Origin: a virus
DNA: 64,000 bases
Direction: 5' to 3' (one strand)
Virus record (IMG/VR): IMGVR_UViG_3300023174_002851
Coordinates: 1 to 64,000 of that record
Shown: positions 59,748-64,000 of the stretch, piece by piece
How the letters are laid out: each line of letters starts with the position of its first letter
How positions within the stretch are numbered: position 1 is the stretch's first letter
The notes under the pieces: model-generated
What the model was told of the DNA's origin: nothing
Seen by the model: the letters and a program-made list of their open reading frames with translations, nothing else
Databases searched by the model: none
Position numbers and translations under genes: made by a program

Positions 59748-60028
59748 CAGTCACGTCTCGCATCGTTTTTACCATCTGCTCGTGCAATACGGTCAACATC
59801 TGGTTTCAATCCTAATGCATTTGATACAACAGCGTCAATACGGATAACATCGTGATTCATTGTTTTTACACGGTTATCTAGAGCTGTAATAATACCAGCC
59901 ATGCCCTTGATTGATCCAAGTACACCCTGTAATAATAATTTAATTGTTAGGTATACAAAGTAGCCTCCGGCTAGTGCAGCCGCAACTGGCATGCCCAAAT
60001 CGCCTATGATTTTAAATATATCGCCCAT
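59747..60028 (-). CDS. Membrane-anchored coiled-coil protein B
   Basis: 93 residues from MGDIFKIIGDLGMPVAAALA. Membrane segment about 12-35, then GIITALDNRVKTMNHDVIRI, related to protein A. An ATG at 60064 is in frame but lies upstream of the minus-strand late octamer GTTAAATA (60061 to 60054), and the ribosome site CGGAGCG favours 60028. Confidence 0.7.
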   Translation of the reverse strand: MGDIFKIIGDLGMPVAAALAGGYFVYLTIKLLLQGVLGSIKGMAGIITALDNRVKTMNHDVIRIDAVVSNALGLKPDVDRIARADGKNDARRD

Positions 60029-60053
60029 TTTTCGCTCCGCTCTGTAATATGAG

Positions 60054-60093
60054 TATTTAACCATTTGACAGACTTTTAAACTGGTGCTATAAT
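60054..60093. promoter_or_regulatory. Late (minus) and early (plus) promoters side by side
   Basis: Minus strand GTTAAATA (60061 to 60054) for the membrane cassette. Plus strand TTGACA (60065-60070), 17 nt, TATAAT (60088-60093), full consensus, for the operon starting at 60121. Confidence 0.85.
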
Positions 60094-60120
60094 ATATACA
60101 TATATTTCCATAGGCGAATC

Positions 60121-60981
60121 ATGAAAATCAAATTGGTCTCAGACCTTCATTTAGAATTCAGCGATATAAACATCACAAACAATGACAATTGTGATGTACT
60201 CATTTTGGGCGGCGATATCTGTATTGCCCAAGATTTACACGATCATCCAGAGTCAACCAATACTGCTGATCAAGCGGCCATTGCTGCCGGTACAGGATTA
60301 GGTCGCAGGCAAGCATCTGCTCAACGTTACCGAGACTTTTTCAAGCGTTGTAGTTTTCAGTTCCCGCATGTAATTTACATTATGGGCAATCACGAATTCT
60401 ACAACGGCAAGTTCTATGCTGGTATTGATTACATGCGAGAAGAATGTGCCAAGTACCCTAATGTTTACTTGTTAGAGCAAGACACAAAGATCATTGACGA
60501 TGTGGTGTTTGTTGGCGGCACACTTTGGACCAACATGAACCGGCGTGATCCGCTGACCATGCATGCCATTGAAGGTATGATGAACGACTTCCGTATCATC
60601 CGCAACGATCATAGAGGTTATGCCACTATGAGTGCGTTGGACGTAGCAGTTCGACACGACCGCACACTTGGTTACATTAAAGTTATTGTTGAAGAACATA
60701 AAGACAAGCGTTGCGTGGTAGTTGGACATCATACACCTAGCTTCCAAAGTATGCATCCAATGTATGCTAACGATACCCTAATGAATGGCGGCTATCATAG
60801 TGACTTGAGCGAGTTCATTCTAGATCATCCTCAGATCAAATTGTGGACACATGGACATACCCATCATCCCTTTGATTATGTCATAGGTGAGACTCGTGTT
60901 GTGTGTAACCCACGTGGCTACGAGAATGACGGATACAGTGAAGACACAGGATGGAATCCCAACATTGTGTTGGAGGTCTAA
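60121..60981 (+). CDS. Calcineurin-like metallophosphoesterase
   Basis: 286 residues: SDLHLEF, ILGGDICIAQD, YIMGNHEFYNG, CVVVGHHTPS and WTHGHTHHPFDY contain the dimetal ligands. Similar phosphoesterases are common in T4-like cyanophages. Substrate unknown. First gene of an early operon whose following ten small genes are translationally coupled to it (TAATG junction). Confidence 0.88.
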   Translation: MKIKLVSDLHLEFSDINITNNDNCDVLILGGDICIAQDLHDHPESTNTADQAAIAAGTGLGRRQASAQRYRDFFKRCSFQFPHVIYIMGNHEFYNGKFYAGIDYMREECAKYPNVYLLEQDTKIIDDVVFVGGTLWTNMNRRDPLTMHAIEGMMNDFRIIRNDHRGYATMSALDVAVRHDRTLGYIKVIVEEHKDKRCVVVGHHTPSFQSMHPMYANDTLMNGGYHSDLSEFILDHPQIKLWTHGHTHHPFDYVIGETRVVCNPRGYENDGYSEDTGWNPNIVLEV

Positions 60982-61292
60982 TGAGCAAGCCTGTAGTAAT
61001 GTCTCCAAAGGCATGGGAAGGCGTATTAGCAAGGATTAAACAGAAGGAGAAACCTTCTGTTTATCTTTCACGTACCAAGATGAAAGAAGTGCTAGGATTC
61101 ACAGTACGTGATCACAGAGAGTATGTTAAAGATCCTGATTATGTTAGGCCAATTGATAATAGCGATTGGTTTAGTATACACATTGAAGGTTGGTACGAAG
61201 GAAAGATGAGTGTTCATACTGTTCGCTTGGATTTTTATAACGAAGAAAAACGCACAATGTTCCTATTAAAATATGGTAATGGCCAAGACTAA
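60981..61292 (+). CDS. LKW-module small protein 1
   Basis: 103 residues. Basic N-terminus, then DWFSIHIEGWYEGKMSVHTV and the C-terminal NEEKRTMFLLKYGNGQD, an instance of the (D/E)xxxTMFxLK(W/Y/F) ending shared by the next genes. Start ATG 60981 is coupled to the phosphoesterase stop; an upstream in-frame start at 60951 is rejected. Confidence 0.75.
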   Translation: MSKPVVMSPKAWEGVLARIKQKEKPSVYLSRTKMKEVLGFTVRDHREYVKDPDYVRPIDNSDWFSIHIEGWYEGKMSVHTVRLDFYNEEKRTMFLLKYGNGQD

Positions 61293-61515
61293 AGTTGGGT
61301 CACTCAATGATATTCTCAGCACTCGATCGAGGGCCACGTTTCCTTACAGAGTAAACTTTGACTCAATGAAGCGTACACAAATTGAAGAAATGGCAGTTTG
61401 GTGTATAACCAATTGCAAAGGCGTATGGCGTGAAGAACACAATCATGCTTTCTATTTTCAATTTGAAGATAATCTTGACGCAACCATGTTCATGTTAAAA
61501 TTTGGTGATAAATGA
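61279..61515 (+). CDS. LKW-module small protein 2
   Basis: 78 residues. MAVWCITNCKGVWREEHNHA then DNLDATMFMLKFGDK; the clearest form of the module: a W-C-x4-C helix, an aromatic strand, and the ATMFxLKF helix. ATG at 61273 is also in frame. Confidence 0.75.
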   Translation: MAKTKVGSLNDILSTRSRATFPYRVNFDSMKRTQIEEMAVWCITNCKGVWREEHNHAFYFQFEDNLDATMFMLKFGDK

Positions 61516-61907
61516 AACTAGAATCTTGGCAACTAAACATGTTAGATAAGATGACAAAATATAAAGGTAAAGGCTTTGTACAAATTACAGGGCGTCAAAC
61601 AGGAAAAAGTTTTATGAGCTCATCAGCATTTCAGCGATTATGGAACGATTTATACAGCTCACCTGTATCAGATTTAAAATTAGATGAAGGCACAGTGTAT
61701 GGTGCAAGGTATTACACAGTACAGCCCGAAGGCGGCAATTGGCGCGAAATGGAGTCTTGGTGTGTGGAAATGTTTGGCGATCGCGGTGAAAGTATTTGGG
61801 GAGAAGAAAAAGCACCGACACCTGCGCAACGATGGTACACCAACAATCGCAAGTTTTGGTTTCGCGATGAACAGGACAGAATGATATTCGTTCTGAAATG
61901 GCGATGA
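61512..61907 (+). CDS. LKW-module protein 3 with an ATPase-like N-terminus
   Basis: 131 residues. WQLNMLDKMTKYKGKGFVQI then ITGRQTGKSFMSSSAFQRLW, which looks like a terminase/helicase-type Walker A (GRQTGKS) without the rest of an ATPase. After residue ~80 the common module follows (MESWCVEMFGDRGESIW, FRDEQDRMIFVLKWR). It reads as a fusion of a captured ATPase fragment to the module. Confidence 0.7.
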   Translation: MKLESWQLNMLDKMTKYKGKGFVQITGRQTGKSFMSSSAFQRLWNDLYSSPVSDLKLDEGTVYGARYYTVQPEGGNWREMESWCVEMFGDRGESIWGEEKAPTPAQRWYTNNRKFWFRDEQDRMIFVLKWR

Positions 61908-62104
61908 TAAGAGTAAAGATTGACGACAAGGATTTTAACAAGGCATACTGTAATGCTCTAGCTGACTTCCCCAAGATTGCCCTGGAACGCCCAAGGCAAT
62001 TTTATCAACGATGGGAAGAAACATACAGTTGCCGTGTTAGAGGAGAGTATGTTGAATTCCCCAACGAAGAAACATACACTTGGTTTATACTAAAATATGC
62101 GTAA
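61904..62104 (+). CDS. LKW-module small protein 4
   Basis: 66 residues from MIRVKIDDKDFNKAYCNALA; ends NEETYTWFILKYA. Coupled by ATGATAA overlap; ATG 61898 is an alternative start. N-terminal half unrelated in sequence to the others. Confidence 0.7.
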   Translation: MIRVKIDDKDFNKAYCNALADFPKIALERPRQFYQRWEETYSCRVRGEYVEFPNEETYTWFILKYA

Positions 62105-62363
62105 CACATCCATTCACTACTGGCGATTCGATGACGGCACTAAGCCAATAAATCCCGGTAACCCATTTGGCGAAATGTTTGTGCCTCGTGGTTGGTACTG
62201 TTGGGTATATCCTAGCGATGATCAAGAGTTTGCCAATTGGATGGAACGTATGTGTCCTACTGCTGATGTAACACATCGATTTAACAACGGCAATCCCATG
62301 TGGACTGTGTATATTAGCGATGATGCAGAAGCAACACTATTTCAAGTAAGGTGGATGGGATGA
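62097..62363 (+). CDS. LKW-module small protein 5
   Basis: 88 residues. MRNTSIHYWRFDDGTKPINP at the start; FANWMERMCPTADVTHRFNN and SDDAEATLFQVRWMG at the end. Tryptophan-rich. Overlaps upstream by 8 nt. Confidence 0.7.
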   Translation: MRNTSIHYWRFDDGTKPINPGNPFGEMFVPRGWYCWVYPSDDQEFANWMERMCPTADVTHRFNNGNPMWTVYISDDAEATLFQVRWMG

Positions 62364-62617
62364 ATCTTGAAGATCAAATAATTGAAGAACTTGGCACACA
62401 AATGTCGAGTGAAATTGATAAAGAAATACTTTGGGGTATGCTGGCAAGCCTTGGATGGACTCGAGTGCTGTTACCTAGATTCGACAGTCGGGAACACTCG
62501 GTCGATGTTATTAAATGGTTGGAAGATAATTGTAAAAGTCCGTATGAACGTAAAGGCAGTGAAGTTATCTTTGAATCTGAACAAGAGGCGGCATGGTTCG
62601 TGTTAAAATGGCTGTGA
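62360..62617 (+). CDS. LKW-module small protein 6
   Basis: 85 residues; MNLEDQIIEELGTQMSSEID, then VDVIKWLEDNCKSPYERKGS and ESEQEAAWFVLKWL. ATGA overlap with the gene before. Confidence 0.72.
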   Translation: MNLEDQIIEELGTQMSSEIDKEILWGMLASLGWTRVLLPRFDSREHSVDVIKWLEDNCKSPYERKGSEVIFESEQEAAWFVLKWL

Positions 62618-62853
62618 AAATAGAACTTACTGAAACTCAAAAACAAGAATGGTTGTACTATGAAACTGGCTTTGAACAGTTAAATCCTCTTTTGGAAATA
62701 CATCATTGGATGGAGCAACGAGGTTACAAGTACGGGGACGATTGGTTCTGCATGAACGATCGAACAAATGGAAATAGGAAACGCTATTGGCTAGAGTTCC
62801 CCGATGAAGAGATAGCAACCATGTTTATGATTAGGTGGAGCTCTACGGCATGA
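62608..62853 (+). CDS. LKW-module small protein 7
   Basis: 81 residues from MAVKIELTETQKQEWLYYET; EIHHWMEQRGYKYGDDWFCM and PDEEIATMFMIRWSS. ATG 62593 also in frame. Overlaps neighbours on both sides. Confidence 0.7.
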   Translation: MAVKIELTETQKQEWLYYETGFEQLNPLLEIHHWMEQRGYKYGDDWFCMNDRTNGNRKRYWLEFPDEEIATMFMIRWSSTA

Positions 62854-63203
62854 GAGTAAATTGGCAACGGCACACCTTGGGGCATGAGTACATTTATTTG
62901 GGCAGGCCCCCTATCAAGGCTACATATCAGTATATGATAGTAGGAGACCGTGTGGAAGAGACTAAAGAACTAGTAGTACACGAATTTACCATGGGTGACG
63001 TAGAAGATCCAGATCTGTATGCTGCCCAACCATTGCACGAGTGGCAGACTAGCGATATAGGTAAATGGGTAATGGAGCATGCCGTTGAAACTCCCTGTTG
63101 GCACAGAATGGCAGATGTCATCAGTTACGGATACAAATATACCATCACTGCTAAACTACAAGGTGCAAGACTAACAGAATGGTTGTTGAGGAAAGGCAAA
63201 TGA
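62850..63203 (+). CDS. LKW-module-related protein 8, divergent
   Basis: 117 residues, the most divergent of the set. IGKWVMEHAVETPCWHRMAD and ITAKLQGARLTEWLLRKGK follow the same W-x3-H/C then aromatic-strand then WLLR order, though the final motif lacks MF-L-K. Earlier part (YLGRPPIKATYQYMIVGD) is a distinct beta-rich domain. Family membership is less certain. Confidence 0.65.
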   Translation: MRVNWQRHTLGHEYIYLGRPPIKATYQYMIVGDRVEETKELVVHEFTMGDVEDPDLYAAQPLHEWQTSDIGKWVMEHAVETPCWHRMADVISYGYKYTITAKLQGARLTEWLLRKGK

Positions 63204-63469
63204 GTAGTACGCCATATGAGATGAGAACCTCTACTATTTTCAAAGCTATCAAAGCAGAACATGATTTGAGGGCAGACGAACGTCTTATGAATCTGTTAGA
63301 AACCTATCACGATGTACATATTGGCAACGACATTGAGTTTGCTGAAAAACTCACATGGTGTCTAGAACATTGCCAAAGTAAGTTCCGTGACCTTAGTGAG
63401 CAAGATGGTAGAGTTTGGTATTTTGAAAATGAGCATGATGCAACAATGTTTGCCATGAAGTGGGCATGA
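63200..63469 (+). CDS. LKW-module small protein 9
   Basis: 89 residues: MSSTPYEMRTSTIFKAIKAE, then KLTWCLEHCQSKFRDLSEQD, VWYFENEHDATMFAMKWA. Very near the consensus module. ATGA coupling with the upstream gene. Confidence 0.73.
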   Translation: MSSTPYEMRTSTIFKAIKAEHDLRADERLMNLLETYHDVHIGNDIEFAEKLTWCLEHCQSKFRDLSEQDGRVWYFENEHDATMFAMKWA

Positions 63470-63684
63470 ATAGAAAAATCTTTTGGGTCAATACCGCTAA
63501 TCGTAACACATTAGCAGGTAGAGCAGAAGTAGGTCTACAGCTAGCGGTTGGACTCAACGAATCTGATATTGATCCAATTCAAGCGTGGTGTGAACAACAT
63601 AGCTGTGGAAAACGTATCAGTTTCGATATGTTTAAATTTCGAAACAAAAAAGAAATCACAATGTTTTTATTAAAATGGGGTTAG
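63466..63684 (+). CDS. LKW-module small protein 10
   Basis: 72 residues: MNRKIFWVNTANRNTLAGRA, PIQAWCEQHSCGKRISFDMF and RNKKEITMFLLKWG. ATGA overlap with the gene before; last of the array. ATG 63460 is in frame too. Confidence 0.73.
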   Translation: MNRKIFWVNTANRNTLAGRAEVGLQLAVGLNESDIDPIQAWCEQHSCGKRISFDMFKFRNKKEITMFLLKWG

Positions 63685-63685
63685 T

Positions 63686-64000
63686 ATGAAAATTTATCTA
63701 GACATGGATGATGTAGTAGCAGATTGGATGCCCGCGGCTCGCGCCATTGTCAATCGAAATTGGAACTACGGTGAACGTATTCCGGAACAAGATTGGGACA
63801 AGGTTAAAGCCAAAAAGCGTTTCTATCGTGATCTGCCAATCAAGCCAGGCGCACACGAACTAGTGGCCTACTGCCAAGACCTATTGAGCAAAGGTGTCAT
63901 TGAGCATTTGGCATTTCTAACAGCACTACCGCATGATGATGCCGTACAGTATGCAGCCAGCGATAAAGTATTTTGGGCACACGAACGCTTTCCGGGAATT
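63686..64000 (+). CDS. 5'(3')-deoxyribonucleotidase-like HAD protein, cut by window end
   Basis: First 105 residues. YLDMDDVVADWMPAA (4-18) is the HAD motif I (D-x-D-D), and HLAFLTALPHDDAVQ the motif II region of NT5C-type 5'(3')-deoxyribonucleotidases. These dephosphorylate dNMPs and are found in phages as nucleotide-pool enzymes. C-terminal half, with motifs III and IV, is beyond the window. Follows the array by 1 nt. Confidence 0.8.
   Translation, partial: MKIYLDMDDVVADWMPAARAIVNRNWNYGERIPEQDWDKVKAKKRFYRDLPIKPGAHELVAYCQDLLSKGVIEHLAFLTALPHDDAVQYAASDKVFWAHERFPGI

Overview
This window reads as part of the genome of a large T4-like tailed phage (Caudoviricetes), not a bacterial chromosome. 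The main grounds are: at least twenty copies of a T4-type late-promoter octamer (TATAAATA, mostly GCTAAATA, CATAAATA, GTTAAATA or GATAAATA) placed just upstream of start codons; long tail-fibre genes; a PAAR spike tip; T4-type NrdA/NrdB with glutaredoxin; a DexA-like exonuclease; a MazG-like hydrolase; phage-type bS21, ClpS and Hsp20; and dense packing with 1-20 bp gene overlaps. A second promoter class (TTGACA-N17/18-TATAAT) marks probable early genes. The host cannot be named. Hints are PqqA (PQQ users, for example methylotrophs), 5-aminolevulinate synthase of alphaproteobacterial type, and a circularly permuted tmRNA, all of which point to a Gram-negative proteobacterium in water.

Layout. 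1-1 kb: C-terminally cut 5-aminolevulinate synthase (minus). 1-13 kb: tail-fibre and adhesin genes (plus), interrupted by a minus-strand QueC-like/methyltransferase-like pair at 8.3-9.3 kb. 13-16 kb: three cysteine-rich small proteins, an exported nuclease and a fatty-acid desaturase. 16.2-18 kb: minus-strand hydrolase, cupin and tiny genes. 18-26 kb: nucleotidyltransferase-like protein, structural/head-associated proteins, a PD-(D/E)XK nuclease and a pectate-lyase-fold fibre. 26-31 kb: nrdA, iscU, class II aldolase, nrdB, glutaredoxin. 31-34 kb: PAAR, DUF454, a 2OG-Fe(II) oxygenase, cold-shock protein, permuted tmRNA and an outer-membrane barrel. 34-39 kb: nitrilase, ahpC-terC-ahpD, a PlcP/Agt-like lipid-remodelling pair and a hidden 23-codon pqqA. 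39-44 kb: possible structured RNA, cell-wall hydrolase, putative holin, lipoproteins, bS21. 44-49 kb: exonuclease, MazG, dnaK, hsp20, clpS, heme oxygenase and a bilin reductase. 50.5-58.2 kb: a curli secretion/curlin/FecR/CHASE2-cyclase locus. 58.9-60 kb: minus-strand small membrane proteins. 60-64 kb: an early operon of a metallophosphoesterase, ten small genes, most sharing a C-terminal module, and a 5'-nucleotidase cut by the window end.

Functional themes. Nucleotide supply and Fe-S/iron handling (NrdA/B, glutaredoxin, IscU, MazG, nucleotidase); proteostasis (DnaK, Hsp20, ClpS, tmRNA), with dnaK and hsp20 sharing a thermometer-like leader; tetrapyrrole flow from ALA to heme to bilin (ALA synthase, heme oxygenase, bilin reductase); oxidative and metal stress (AhpC, TerC, AhpD); host-envelope remodelling (PlcP, glycosyltransferase, desaturase, outer-membrane barrel, lipoproteins); and a late-expressed curli-type amyloid export system with its own FecR and CHASE2-cyclase signalling genes. 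The curli locus, pqqA, the permuted tmRNA, the bilin pathway and the paralog array at 61-63.7 kb are the most unusual content. All functional names are assigned from sequence motifs read by eye; no database search was run.
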